This document shows, in pieces, positions 1 to 8,786 of a stretch of 64,000 nucleotides of DNA. Position numbers and translations under genes: made by a program. The stretch covers positions 1 through 64,000 of the forward strand of contig QKCJ01000060.1 in NCBI GenBank assembly GCA_003245715.1, given 5' to 3'. The stretch is from a bacterium (GTDB lineage: Bacteria; Planctomycetota; SZUA-567). Position 1 is the stretch's first letter. The number at the start of each line of letters is the position of its first letter. Below the pieces are notes generated by a model, which was not told the DNA's origin, did no database searches, and worked only from the letters and a program-made list of their open reading frames with translations.

Positions 1-61
1 TTGTAGGAATAATCGGTTCTATGATTTTCCATAAGGCATCCGGCAGTAATTCTTTTTTCAT
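1..61 (-). CDS. IS5-type transposase, N-terminal fragment cut by window edge
   Basis: Read from position 61 leftwards the frame gives MKKELLPDALWKIIEPIIPT and runs off the window. The pattern L-x-D-x-L-W-x-x-I-E-P-x-x-P is the usual beginning of IS5-family (DDE) transposases. A strong GGAGGAG ribosome site lies just upstream of the ATG. Only 20 residues are visible, so family placement is tentative and completeness cannot be judged. The start codon and ribosome site are enclosed in an inverted repeat (60-96), annotated separately. Confidence 0.6.
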   Translation of the reverse strand, partial: MKKELLPDALWKIIEPIIPT

Positions 62-96
62 TGGTCGCTCCTCCTTTAGAGGATATATCGACCAAT
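60..96 (-). promoter_or_regulatory. Hairpin enclosing the transposase start site
   Basis: ATTGGTCG (60-67) and CGACCAAT (89-96) are an exact 8-bp inverted repeat. Inside it CCTC (70-73) and GAGG (79-82) can pair again. On the minus-strand RNA the ribosome site lies in the inner arm and the stem abuts the ATG, so a folded transcript would hide the start. IS elements are known to use such structures to block translation from read-through transcripts; that use here is inferred. Confidence 0.5.
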
Positions 97-172
97 TTAC
101 GGTAAAAGTTGAGCCCGCTTTTTCATTTTGTTAGAAGCTCTAAGTAAAAACTCAACTGCTTGAGTGCCTGGA

Positions 173-200
173 TGTTATCAACCGGCATCCCCTGATAACA
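173..200. repeat. Inverted repeat between transposase and IclR gene
   Basis: TGTTATC (173-179) and GATAACA (194-200) form a 7-bp inverted repeat with a 14-nt loop. A second small one, ACTCAA/TTGAGT, lies just to the left at about 151-166. They may be part of the IS end or an operator for the IclR gene. No clear T-tract follows, so a terminator is less likely. Confidence 0.3.
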
Positions 201-228
201 GACTCAAAATACCAGAGCACTTAAAATT

Positions 229-273
229 ATTTGTTTAAATAAATTTGACAAATGAAAATTTTAAAAGTATTAT
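229..273 (+). promoter_or_regulatory. Promoter and probable operator of the IclR-sulfatase operon
   Basis: TTGACA (245-250), a 17-bp spacer and TATTAT (268-273) form a near-consensus sigma70-type promoter. A near-perfect palindrome, ATTTGTTTAAATAAAT (229-244, one mismatch), abuts the -35 box and is a plausible site for the IclR regulator itself. Transcription would start near 280, which supports the downstream ATG at 303 as the true start of the regulator. Confidence 0.6.
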
Positions 274-302
274 GGTTCCATATATGGATGGAGGTGCTAT
301 AT

Positions 303-1019
303 ATGGATAGTGATCTTGGCGGCATTGCGCCAGCGTTAGAGGTTGGGCTGGAATTGATTGAGTATGTGTGTGTTAAGGATGAACCGGTCAGTTTCAAGGA
401 ACTGGAGAAAATCGGTACATCCAAATCAACGTTGAATCGTTTATTGAAAGTGTTATGCGCAAAAGGCTATCTTGCCAAATCCGGGCGGGGATATAGCTCT
501 GGCGTCAAATGTAACTTATTTGGTGTAAGCGGAGATATTCTTAAACGTCTGGAGGCTATGGGGGGAGAAACGGTCAGGGATGTTTGCTCGCGCACAGCCA
601 ATACCGCCATACTTTTTTATTTTAACGGCTCATACACGCAGGTTGTCAGCAAGGACATGAATGAAAATTCAATCGTCATGCAGCCGGTGGGAAATATTTC
701 CGAGGATTTTACCGGTACTCCCTGGGGCTGGATATTGCTGGATTCCGGGGATTGCACCCCTAAGGTAATTCGCAAGCATACAGGTTTCATGAAGACCGCA
801 GACTATCAGGAGCGTATCGCTTTTTATCATAAACACGGCTTCACGCTATACCAGACCGCGATAAATACCCGTCTGGCGGCACCAATACTGCAGAATGGAA
901 AAGTTGTTGCGGTTCTGGGGCTTGGCGGAAACTCACTTACGATAGCCGAGAAGCAGATAGCTGATTTCGGTCAATACCTATTGAGCGCCGCACAACAACT
1001 TCAGAATAAAATCATCTGA
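303..1019 (+). CDS. IclR-family transcriptional regulator
   Basis: A 238-residue protein with an N-terminal winged helix-turn-helix (roughly residues 10-75, including GTSKSTLNRLLKVL) followed by an IclR-type effector domain. The ATG at 303 is chosen because it has a GGAGGT ribosome site and lies downstream of the promoter at 245-273; an in-frame ATG at 252 would sit inside that promoter. The sulfatase gene follows after 17 nt, so the two form an operon. By analogy with local carbohydrate regulators it probably controls the sulfatase in response to a sugar-derived ligand (inference). Confidence 0.85.
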   Translation: MDSDLGGIAPALEVGLELIEYVCVKDEPVSFKELEKIGTSKSTLNRLLKVLCAKGYLAKSGRGYSSGVKCNLFGVSGDILKRLEAMGGETVRDVCSRTANTAILFYFNGSYTQVVSKDMNENSIVMQPVGNISEDFTGTPWGWILLDSGDCTPKVIRKHTGFMKTADYQERIAFYHKHGFTLYQTAINTRLAAPILQNGKVVAVLGLGGNSLTIAEKQIADFGQYLLSAAQQLQNKII

Positions 1020-1036
1020 TAAAGGAAGAAAATAAA

Positions 1037-2557
1037 ATGAATAAGCGCCCGAATGTTCTCTGGATAATGAGTGACCAGCATAACCCCAATTGTACAGGTT
1101 ATGAAGGCAATCCTGATGTAAAGACGCCTAACCTTGATAAGATAGCGGCTCGGGGGGTAAATTTTACCAATGGTTTTGCCAATAATCCAATCTGCTCTCC
1201 TTCGCGTATTTGTTTTATGACCGGTCAATATATGCACACCAATCAGATGTTTGGCAATAATCACGCAGAGTACCCCAACGCCAATCCTGAAACAATGTCG
1301 AGTGTATTTCAGCGTAACGGTTATCAGACCGGACTTTTTGGCAAGTCGCACATGATTCGCCGCTGGGATTATGAAGGCTTTGAACAGGTTCGCTATACTG
1401 ATCTTTGTGATGCTGATAGAAACAATCCATTCAGTACGCATTACTTCAAATATCTGTATGATAAAGGGCTGGCTGACAGTTATGAGGAAGGGTCTACCCG
1501 TCCCGGGCAGAAGTTCATGGATGATGGCAGCGGCCCCTCAAGACTTGATTATGAAGATTCCATTGAGCATTTCACTGGCGAGGAAACCTTGAAGTTTCTC
1601 AAGGAGCAGGATGAAGACCGACCCTTTTTCATTCATATGAGTTTTCAGCGTCCTCATGCTCCGATTGCGCCGACAAAAGAATATTTTGAAATGTATGACC
1701 CGGACAAGATCACCTTGCCTGAAAGCAAGGTGGACTGGTTTGAGAATAAATTTTCAGGTAAACCGGAGTGTATTCGCAAGAAACTTGAGAATGGTTGCGA
1801 GTATCCATTGGCTACGGATGAGAAACGCCTGCGCCGTTGTATTGCCAGTTATTACGGCCTGATTACGGCAATTGACTGGGAGATCGGTCGTGTTCTCAAG
1901 TATCTGGAAGAAACAGGAGAGCTTGAGAATACGATTATTTTCTACACGGCAGATCATGGCGATTTTGCCGGGGAGCATGGGCTTTTTCACAAGAACCTGG
2001 GGCTATATGAATCAATTCAGCGTATCCCGTATCTCTTGTCCTGGCCGGGCGGACCGCAGGGGAAGGTCTGTGAAAAACTTGTCGAATCAGTAGATCTTTA
2101 CCCGACACTCTGCAATCTTTGCAAGATTCCAGTTCCGCAAGGTCGTGATGGTGCTGATGTGGTTGGAATTTATCAGGGAAATGAAAGTAAAGATGCGGTT
2201 TACTGTGAATGGCAAAATTTCGATGAAAAGCCAATCAAGATTTCTTCAGTCCGTACAGAGCAGTATCGTCTTGTTTTTTACGCTGGCGTGAATGAAGGAG
2301 AACTGTATGACCGGGAAAAAGATCCGGGCGAGTTGAATAATCTCTGGAATGATCCGGCGTATATGCAGATTCGTTTTGAGCTATTTCAAAAATTAATGAG
2401 TTTTACCCTCAACTATAAGACAGAGACCGATGTCAATTCTGACCGCTATTTGGATGCGGTCACGCGAAACAGCCCCTCCCAGTTGCTTCATAAAAACGGA
2501 GTCTATTGGTCAGACCTAGAAAAAGTCTACTACAGCCAGCCTGAGTGGCGGGGGTAA
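1037..2557 (+). CDS. Type I (formylglycine) sulfatase
   Basis: A 506-residue member of the alkaline-phosphatase-like sulfatase family. It carries the signature C53-S-P-S-R57, where the cysteine is normally converted to formylglycine, preceded by the metal-binding start LWIMSDQH (D13, Q14) and followed by the second metal site in TADHGDFAGEHG. Such enzymes hydrolyse sulfate esters, here probably on sulfated sugars. No signal peptide is visible, so it seems to act in the cytoplasm on imported sulfated oligosaccharides. No anaerobic sulfatase-maturing enzyme or FGE is present in the window. Substrate subfamily cannot be told by eye. Confidence 0.9.
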   Translation: MNKRPNVLWIMSDQHNPNCTGYEGNPDVKTPNLDKIAARGVNFTNGFANNPICSPSRICFMTGQYMHTNQMFGNNHAEYPNANPETMSSVFQRNGYQTGLFGKSHMIRRWDYEGFEQVRYTDLCDADRNNPFSTHYFKYLYDKGLADSYEEGSTRPGQKFMDDGSGPSRLDYEDSIEHFTGEETLKFLKEQDEDRPFFIHMSFQRPHAPIAPTKEYFEMYDPDKITLPESKVDWFENKFSGKPECIRKKLENGCEYPLATDEKRLRRCIASYYGLITAIDWEIGRVLKYLEETGELENTIIFYTADHGDFAGEHGLFHKNLGLYESIQRIPYLLSWPGGPQGKVCEKLVESVDLYPTLCNLCKIPVPQGRDGADVVGIYQGNESKDAVYCEWQNFDEKPIKISSVRTEQYRLVFYAGVNEGELYDREKDPGELNNLWNDPAYMQIRFELFQKLMSFTLNYKTETDVNSDRYLDAVTRNSPSQLLHKNGVYWSDLEKVYYSQPEWRG

Positions 2558-2610
2558 TACTCACAGATAGATTATTATAAGGTTTTCCGGTATCCTATAA
2601 AAGACGGCCT

Positions 2611-4527
2611 CTAGTAATACTCTGAAATAACGGTCTCATAATCCTGAGTGTTAAGGGAATTAAAAAGTCCTTCCTGCAGTTGCTTGAGGTCTTTGGTCAG
2701 CTGTTGCCATGCCGAATCTGATTTCAATTGAGCCTGTGTCTTGCTGCTGGAATATGTGGTCATTTCCTTTGTTTTTGCTGTGATTTTTGCATAAGCGCTA
2801 TCAAAAGCGCCGCGAATTGTCCGCAGTTCTGTCTGAAGCTCCGGATCAATACCGGTAACTATGCTTCGGTCTGAATTAAGGAAACAACTTCCAAATGCCG
2901 AGTTTAAAGTATCAGCAATATCCTGAACGGCATCATGGCTATCAAGCATGCTTGTCGCCTTTTCAAAATATGGCAGGGAATTATCGAAGAAGGTTTTCAT
3001 CGCCTCAACATCGCTCTTGGCATATTTCATCTGCAGAAGTTGTGACTTGAACTCGCCGGCGATGTCAAGCAACTCTGTTTCCGCAGCACTTGCCGTGGCA
3101 ATACCTTCATCATTCGCGTTTATCACGGTAAATATTTTTCCGGCAATGCCTGACTCGGGACCGTAACTCTCTGACGTGTCATCTTCATCATCAACCGCAG
3201 TGTTGCTGTCTGTCTCTTCTGCATCAGAGGAGATAAACTGTGCCAGAAAATCCTCGGTCGTGCTTTCTGTTACACCAAGATTTTCAAAGAATGAGGCGGT
3301 TTTACTGTTGAATTGCTCAATCATGGACTCCCATACCGGGTCAACATCCTCTTCGGTTGCAAATGGATCAAGCGGGTGTTCCTGGCTGTATTCGCTCAAC
3401 TCATCGCAGAGCTTTTTCAATGCCTTGATGTGCTGGTCTATAGCTCCGCGCATTGCCCTAGCGCGTTCGGTAAATTCAGAATCGGGACCTTCCTTAACAC
3501 TGTAATCAGCATTCAGGAAAGCCTTGTCAAAGGCGGAGTCTATCGACTTGCAGACATTATATACCGTCGCCGGTTCGTCAAGAAGCATTGTCGCCTGAGC
3601 GATAAAAGGCATTACCTCGTCAAGGCGTTCCATCTTTTCAAGCAGGGTGCTGCTGTCAGTCATCTCACTGTAAAAGCCGTTTATACATGAGCGCAGGTTG
3701 CTTTCGGCTTCAGACTCATAGGCAATGCCGTCTGTGTTTTCTTCAATCAGCAGAAAGAGTGCCTTGTTCAGGGAATCACTTGGCGGGGTATAGATGGAGG
3801 TCTCTTCTTCAGAAGAATTGTCATCATCTTCAACAGTTTCGCCGGTATTAGTGTCATCCGTCTCCTCGGTATCGGAGGATTCCTCAATATCTGAATCAGC
3901 AGATATATCCTCAACCTCCTCATAGGAAAAACCGAGAAAATCGGAAAACCCCGGAAGTTTTGATATGGGGTTAGCCTCGCTCCATTCTTGTGGGAGAGCT
4001 GAAGTAGAGTAAGCCGCATCAGCCGAGACAATTTCCTGATGGGACATGTCAACAACTGCGCCGCTTGATAATGTATAGCGTGCGGCGTTGTTTTCACCAT
4101 AAAACGCTTCCGTACCATCCTGATGCTCAAAGGCGGAGATCTTGGCAAAAATATCCGCCATCTGCCTTAAGTCATCCTCACTCAGAGTAGCAGATGTGAA
4201 GCCGGATTCTGTCAATGTCGTGTATTGCTCAAGGAGGGACTGGTAAACATTTTCCGCCGTGTCGAAATAGCTGTCAGCCCCCTCGCCGGCTTTTTCAATA
4301 GTGAAGGCGATATTCCCCTGATCCTGCGTGTAAACCTCTACGGAAAAGGTGCTGCGTGCGCTGCGCAGAGAATCTGCAGACTCAGAGTCTTCAGCCGGCT
4401 GTTCCGTAGCGTCATCCGCGGCCATACTGAAGATGTCAAAAAAGACCGCCCCCGAAGCGTCACTGATCTTGGAGGTGTTTGAGTAATAACTGTTACGCTG
4501 ATATTCCTGTATATCTGAAGCAAGCAT
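2611..4527 (-). CDS. Large acidic protein with internal duplication, unknown function
   Basis: A 638-residue protein I do not recognise. It starts at an ATG with an AGGA ribosome site, has no signal peptide and no membrane helix. Three modules are seen: an N-terminal region (about 60-200), then two copies of a largely helical domain of about 165 residues (252-418 and 459-625). The copies align with a constant offset of 212, sharing E-x-T/D-x-G-I-A, P-x-x-x-x-A-T-x-L-D, S-A-F-x-x-x-F-L-N-x-D-x-S and R-x-x-R-G-A. Very acidic Ser/Thr/Asp/Glu linkers precede each copy (about 208-245 and 434-457). It is convergent with the sulfatase gene and has no operon partner. Confidence 0.8.
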   Translation of the reverse strand: MLASDIQEYQRNSYYSNTSKISDASGAVFFDIFSMAADDATEQPAEDSESADSLRSARSTFSVEVYTQDQGNIAFTIEKAGEGADSYFDTAENVYQSLLEQYTTLTESGFTSATLSEDDLRQMADIFAKISAFEHQDGTEAFYGENNAARYTLSSGAVVDMSHQEIVSADAAYSTSALPQEWSEANPISKLPGFSDFLGFSYEEVEDISADSDIEESSDTEETDDTNTGETVEDDDNSSEEETSIYTPPSDSLNKALFLLIEENTDGIAYESEAESNLRSCINGFYSEMTDSSTLLEKMERLDEVMPFIAQATMLLDEPATVYNVCKSIDSAFDKAFLNADYSVKEGPDSEFTERARAMRGAIDQHIKALKKLCDELSEYSQEHPLDPFATEEDVDPVWESMIEQFNSKTASFFENLGVTESTTEDFLAQFISSDAEETDSNTAVDDEDDTSESYGPESGIAGKIFTVINANDEGIATASAAETELLDIAGEFKSQLLQMKYAKSDVEAMKTFFDNSLPYFEKATSMLDSHDAVQDIADTLNSAFGSCFLNSDRSIVTGIDPELQTELRTIRGAFDSAYAKITAKTKEMTTYSSSKTQAQLKSDSAWQQLTKDLKQLQEGLFNSLNTQDYETVISEYY

Positions 4528-4760
4528 GATCTATTCCTGTTGATATGCCCATCCCTGCGGGCAATCTGATTAGGCGTCCATGCCATTTGTTTATCCATTT
4601 AACTTCAACTTAAGGTTTGCAGGGGAGTAAAGCCAGCTCAAAAGCCTGCAGCCCAAAGATGTTTTATAATTATCTCAAAGCCGATTTGCGCAAAATAGCA
4701 CAAAACTAATCGCCAAATCCAAGACACAGGTAATGTCTCACATTCAACTTTAAATGAGTT

Positions 4761-4812
4761 GGGATTTTCAGCGAAGTCTAGGGTATGGTATATCCGCTAA
4801 GCATGAAATCCC
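4761..4812. ncRNA. Possible structured element
   Basis: GGGATTTTC (4761-4769) can pair with GAAATCCC (4805-4812) with one bulge, and directly inside AGCG pairs with CGCT. This could be a folded leader RNA or a DNA-level repeat. It matches no riboswitch class I know, and the call is weak. Confidence 0.2.
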
Positions 4813-5023
4813 CTGGTAAAAAAATTATCCAAGCATCCATGCCAACGGCTGCAAATCCTTTGCAACGGTGCGACATATTGGTTAACGGCTATTTATTTTA
4901 AAACTTTAAAGTTTTTACCGGCAAAATAAAAAAATACTGTTTTAGGTGTGAAATCAGCTTTTTATTGCAGTTTGGTTTTCTGAAATCCTGCTACCCGGCA
5001 AGCCAAAAAAATTAAGATTGCTA

Positions 5024-5052
5024 TTGCTTGGTAATGATATTCAAGTTATAAT
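5024..5052 (+). promoter_or_regulatory. Candidate promoter upstream of tRNA-Leu
   Basis: TTGCTT (5024-5029), a 17-bp spacer and TATAAT (5047-5052). Transcription would begin near 5059, about 190 nt before the tRNA, implying a long 5' leader on the precursor or a small transcript of its own. Confidence 0.4.
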
Positions 5053-5246
5053 CCTAAAGCTTAAAAGCAGCGAAATTCGTCATTTGGCAGGCGTTAATTT
5101 CTTCATAAACTGGCGAAAAGTAGTACATTGTCATATTGCTGAAACTTTTAGTATGTGCAAATACCACACATCTTATCGCTGACTGGTAATTTTACCAGAA
5201 GTTAGGTGAGATCGGGTACAGACAAAACCCTATAAAACTATAACAT

Positions 5247-5334
5247 GGGAGGGTGGCGGAATCGGCAGACGCAAGGGATTTAAAATCCCTTGAGCTTAAC
5301 GCTCGTGAGGGTTCAAATCCCTTCCTTCCCACCA
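5247..5334 (+). tRNA. tRNA-Leu (anticodon UAA)
   Basis: An 88-nt class II tRNA with encoded CCA. The acceptor GGGAGGG pairs with CCTTCCC (one G-U). The D-arm GCGGAATCGGCAGACGC is typical of bacterial tRNA-Leu. The anticodon stem AGGGA/TCCCT encloses the loop TTTAAAA, giving anticodon TAA. The variable arm is long and the T-arm contains GTTCAAATC. A strong terminator follows 5 nt downstream. Confidence 0.97.
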
Positions 5335-5338
5335 AATT

Positions 5339-5374
5339 AACCCTTATAGCTCTATGAGCTATAAGGGTTTTTTC
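5339..5374 (+). terminator. Rho-independent terminator of tRNA-Leu
   Basis: AACCCTTATAGCTC pairs exactly with GAGCTATAAGGGTT around a 3-nt loop (TAT) and is followed by a run of T, a textbook intrinsic terminator. Confidence 0.92.
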
Positions 5375-5406
5375 TGTAATGATGCAAATAATGAACTGTT
5401 TTACGG

Positions 5407-5435
5407 TTGACGAAATTTTTTGGGCTTGGTAGGAT
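5407..5435 (+). promoter_or_regulatory. Promoter of the hybrid histidine kinase gene
   Basis: TTGACG (5407-5412), 17-bp spacer, TAGGAT (5430-5435). The kinase ATG lies about 90 nt downstream. Confidence 0.55.
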
Positions 5436-5528
5436 TTATTCAGAGGTATTTGCTACCATTATGTTCTTTTTTGTTACAGGAGTTGTATTTCAACAGAGCG
5501 CTGCTTTTATTCGGAGAAATCTACAGGC

Positions 5529-8525
5529 ATGGAAATAAAGGGAATTGAAGGAAGCTCAGAGGACCGGACTGGTTCTAATCAGGTCGAGACTGGTTCGGGA
5601 CTTTTTCGCAAACTTCTTGACTATTCTCCCGATGCGGTCTTCATTATTGATACGAAAACCAGCCGGTTTATTGACGCGAATAAACATGCATGTCAGGCGT
5701 TAGGCTATTCCCGCCATGAAATTCTCGAGATGTCTGTGAATGATATTGAAGCGTCCGCGCTTGAGGAGGTTTCATGGGAAGAGCATATTGTTGATGTAAA
5801 AACGCAGGGTTCCATGCTTGTTCAGGGCAGGCACCGGCGAAAAGACGGCAGCGATTTTCCTGTGGAAATATCAGTCAGCATTAGCGATGACGATGTTGAA
5901 CTTATGATTGCCATTGCCCGTGATGTTTCAGAACGCGAGCTGGCACGCGAGAAAATCAATTCACTTGCCCGCATACCAGAAGAAAATCCCAACCCTGTTT
6001 TCCGCATACAATTTAATGGTACCGTACTTTACAGCAATCAGGCTGCCCAATGGCTCATGGACCAATGGGTTATAGGGGGGCGGGCCGATTTTCCCCCGGA
6101 GTTAATGCAATGCGTTGCGCAGGTTTTGGAGACTGGTGAATCTGCTGAGCTGAGAATGCAGGTGGCAAACCGTATTTACCGGCATATTCTCTGTCCTTTA
6201 ATTGATATGGGGTATGTGAATGTTTATTCGGAAGATATTACCCGCCGGGTGATTGCTGAGGAGGATCTCAAGGATTCTCAGCGATTTGCCGCACTTGGCA
6301 GTTGGCGAATGGATGTTGTGACCAACGAAGTGACATGGACTGAAGAACTATACCGAATGTATGGTTTGAATCCTACAACGCCGCCGCCACGGTATTTTGA
6401 ACACCGCAAACTCTTTACCCGTGAAAGTTGGAAGGCGTTGTCTGATGCATTGGCCAGAACCAGTGAATCAGGAGTCCCTTATACTTTGGAGTTGGAGACA
6501 ATCAAAAAGGACGGAAGTCACGGCTGGATGTGGGTACATGGAGAAGCCGTACATGATGCGCAAGGCCGGATTGTTGCCATCAAGGGCGCGGCTCGGGACA
6601 TCACCAGTAGCAGGAAGATACTGACATTATTAAAGGCAAGCGAAGAACGGTATCGGGAACTGGTAGAGGGAACTGATGACCTGATAACTTCCGTAGACGC
6701 GAATGGTAATTTTACCTATGTCAACCATTCTGCAAGCAAGATTTTCGGGCTATCCCCTGAAGAATGTATCGGTCGTTCGGCATTCGATTTTATTCATCCG
6801 GAAGACCGTGAGATTACCAGACTGACTTTTGAAAAATGGATCAAGGATAAGGTTACGTCGGCTACTTTTGAGAATCGTCAGGTAAACAGGAATGGCCAGG
6901 TTTTTGATATGCTCTGGACTGTTTTTCCCAAGTTTGACCAAAATGGCTTTATCACCAGTGTTGGCAATATGGCGCGCGATATAACCGAGCGCAAGAAGGC
7001 AGAACGGGCGTTGCGTGAAGGCGAACAGAAATACCATAATCTTTTCAGTACCATGATCGACGGATTTGCTTTACATGAAATGATTTTTGATGAAAATGGC
7101 CGGGCAAAGGATTATCGATTTCTGGAAGTTAATCCGTCGTTTGAGAGACTTACCGGCCTCAAGGGGGCTGACATCGTTGGCAGGACGGTTCTTGAGGTAT
7201 TACCTAATACCGAAGGATTCTGGATTGATACTTATGGGGACATAGTCCGTTCAGGCAATCCACAGCGAATTGAGAATTATTCAGAGGCTCTTGGGAAGCA
7301 TTTTGAAGTACTCGCCTACCGGACTGAGGAAAACAGATTTGCCACGGTCTTTGTTGATATCACTGATCGCAAACACATGGAGGAGCAGCTCCATCAGGCT
7401 GAGAAGATGACGGCTATCGGCCAGCTTGCCGGGGGCATAGCGCATGACTTTAATAACCAGCTTACAGCAGTTCTTGGCTATTCGGATATGCTGGTAAGCG
7501 CTCTGCATGATGAGGAACTCCGGCTTTATGCGAAGAATATTGAGCAGAGCGCGTTGCGGGCCGCAGCCCTGACTTCTCAATTACTGGCTTTTAGCCGCAA
7601 GGGCAAGAATTTAAGCGTTCCTGTTGATATACATAATGTTCTGGCGGAAGTGGCCTCTATTCTTGAGCATACTATCGATAAAAGAATTCGTATTGAGCGG
7701 CGCTTGAAGGCGACAACCTGCATGACCATGGGCGACCCGAATCAGCTTCAGAATGCGGTCTTGAATGTGGCGTTAAATGCCAGAGACGCAATAACCAAAA
7801 GTGGCGAGATTATCTTTGAAACTGATGTGGTTGAACTCAGTGAATGTTACTGTCAGGCAAATTCTATCGAGGCTCTTGCCGGTATGTACCTCAAGATCAG
7901 TGTTACCGATAATGGGTGTGGTATGGACGCAGCGACCCAGAAACGGATCTTCGAGCCTTTTTTTACAAAGAAGGAGAAGGGGAAAGGGACAGGAATGGGC
8001 CTTGCCAGCGTCTATGGCACCATCAGAAATCATAGCGGAACAATTAGCGTGTATAGCGAAGTCGGACATGGTTCAACGTTTAATATCTACCTCCCGCTTA
8101 CTGATGAATCAGGCGAACCCGAAGAGAGTGGAGAGCAAAACAAAACCATCATTGGCACGGCTAAAATACTTTTTGTGGATGATGAAACTACCCTTCAGGA
8201 GGTTGCCACTCATATGCTGCAGAATCTCGGCTATGAAGTGCTTACTTGTAAGAATGGGAAAGATGCGGTTGAATTTTATGAAAAATCATGGCAAGACATC
8301 GATCTTGTCATTCTTGATATGGTTATGCCAGAGTTGGATGGCAGAGACACATTTGCGGCAATGAAACAGATCAACCCTAAAATCAAGGCGATTCTCTCAT
8401 CCGGTTATAGCATCAATGGCGAGGCTCAGAAGATCCTTGATGATGGCGTAATGGATTTCATCGGAAAACCGTTTAAGCAAGCCGAGTTGTCGCAGAAAGT
8501 TGCATTACTGTTGCAGGGAGAGTAA
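5529..8525 (+). CDS. Multi-PAS hybrid sensor histidine kinase
   Basis: A 998-residue cytoplasmic hybrid kinase without membrane segments. About five PAS domains run from residue 25 to 615; the second is less regular. They are followed by a HisKA domain with phospho-acceptor H639 in GGIAHDFNNQ. A HATPase domain has the N-box NVALNARDA, DNGCGMD and a G-rich box ending GTGMGLASVYG. A C-terminal receiver domain has phospho-acceptor D930 in VILDMVMPE. It resembles PAS kinases whose own receiver is the end of the visible path; no DNA-binding partner lies next to it. It is monocistronic between tRNA-Leu and a LacI gene. The input is unknown; the PAS set suggests cytoplasmic redox or small-molecule sensing. 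Confidence 0.93.
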   Translation: MEIKGIEGSSEDRTGSNQVETGSGLFRKLLDYSPDAVFIIDTKTSRFIDANKHACQALGYSRHEILEMSVNDIEASALEEVSWEEHIVDVKTQGSMLVQGRHRRKDGSDFPVEISVSISDDDVELMIAIARDVSERELAREKINSLARIPEENPNPVFRIQFNGTVLYSNQAAQWLMDQWVIGGRADFPPELMQCVAQVLETGESAELRMQVANRIYRHILCPLIDMGYVNVYSEDITRRVIAEEDLKDSQRFAALGSWRMDVVTNEVTWTEELYRMYGLNPTTPPPRYFEHRKLFTRESWKALSDALARTSESGVPYTLELETIKKDGSHGWMWVHGEAVHDAQGRIVAIKGAARDITSSRKILTLLKASEERYRELVEGTDDLITSVDANGNFTYVNHSASKIFGLSPEECIGRSAFDFIHPEDREITRLTFEKWIKDKVTSATFENRQVNRNGQVFDMLWTVFPKFDQNGFITSVGNMARDITERKKAERALREGEQKYHNLFSTMIDGFALHEMIFDENGRAKDYRFLEVNPSFERLTGLKGADIVGRTVLEVLPNTEGFWIDTYGDIVRSGNPQRIENYSEALGKHFEVLAYRTEENRFATVFVDITDRKHMEEQLHQAEKMTAIGQLAGGIAHDFNNQLTAVLGYSDMLVSALHDEELRLYAKNIEQSALRAAALTSQLLAFSRKGKNLSVPVDIHNVLAEVASILEHTIDKRIRIERRLKATTCMTMGDPNQLQNAVLNVALNARDAITKSGEIIFETDVVELSECYCQANSIEALAGMYLKISVTDNGCGMDAATQKRIFEPFFTKKEKGKGTGMGLASVYGTIRNHSGTISVYSEVGHGSTFNIYLPLTDESGEPEESGEQNKTIIGTAKILFVDDETTLQEVATHMLQNLGYEVLTCKNGKDAVEFYEKSWQDIDLVILDMVMPELDGRDTFAAMKQINPKIKAILSSGYSINGEAQKILDDGVMDFIGKPFKQAELSQKVALLLQGE

Positions 8526-8736
8526 GTGTCTCTTACTGGTATTTCTGCCCCTAAAATATTGGGCGATCGTCATTAACCTCCTCTGCGGTAAGCTGTTAAT
8601 TCTTATTTTCCGGTTTGAGCGACAGCGCGAAAATAACAGCAAAACCAGGAGCGTAAGGGTTTGCTGCATCAGATACGGATTTTTTCCTAATCATTTTAAT
8701 TCCCCCTGCATTCTTGTAAGTAGTTTTCTGAAAATT

Positions 8737-8752
8737 ATGTATTCGTATACAA
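8737..8752. promoter_or_regulatory. Upstream LacI-type operator O1
   Basis: ATGTATTCGTATACAA matches the perfect operator at 8785-8800 in 14 of 16 positions and ends 6 bp before the -35 box. The two centres are 48 bp apart. Confidence 0.65.
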
Positions 8753-8758
8753 AAAAAT

Positions 8759-8786
8759 TTGACTAAGGAGCCGTAAAGGGTATTAT
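8759..8786 (+). promoter_or_regulatory. Promoter of the first LacI-pseudopilin-lyase cassette
   Basis: TTGACT (8759-8764), 16-bp spacer, TATTAT (8781-8786). It is bracketed by the two operators, one just before -35 and one overlapping -10, the classic layout of an autorepressed regulator gene. Confidence 0.7.

Larger units (their letters stand above)
4528..5246. other. Non-coding stretch of 0.7 kb before tRNA-Leu
   Basis: No convincing gene is seen on either strand. It is AT-rich and holds a possible folded element (4761-4812), an exact AT palindrome AAAACTTTAAAGTTTT (4900-4915), a promoter-like pair (5024-5052) and a small palindrome CTGGTAA-TT-TTACCAG (5183-5198) just before the tRNA. It must contain the upstream signals of the acidic protein gene (minus) and of the tRNA (plus). 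Confidence 0.5.

Noticed and set aside
4528..5246. Cyclic-di-GMP or other known riboswitch
   Set aside because: I compared the stretch on both strands with the cyclic-di-GMP-I pattern; a few GCAAA-like words occur but not the required helices in order.
5247..5528. tRNA-Leu as an attachment site of an integrated island
   Set aside because: No integrase, no repeated tRNA 3' end and no composition break were seen; the tRNA is followed by its own terminator and an ordinary gene.
8500..8766. Open frame of 88 residues after the histidine kinase
   Set aside because: It overlaps the kinase end and the LacI operator region, has no ribosome site and an unlikely composition; the promoter and operators explain this stretch.
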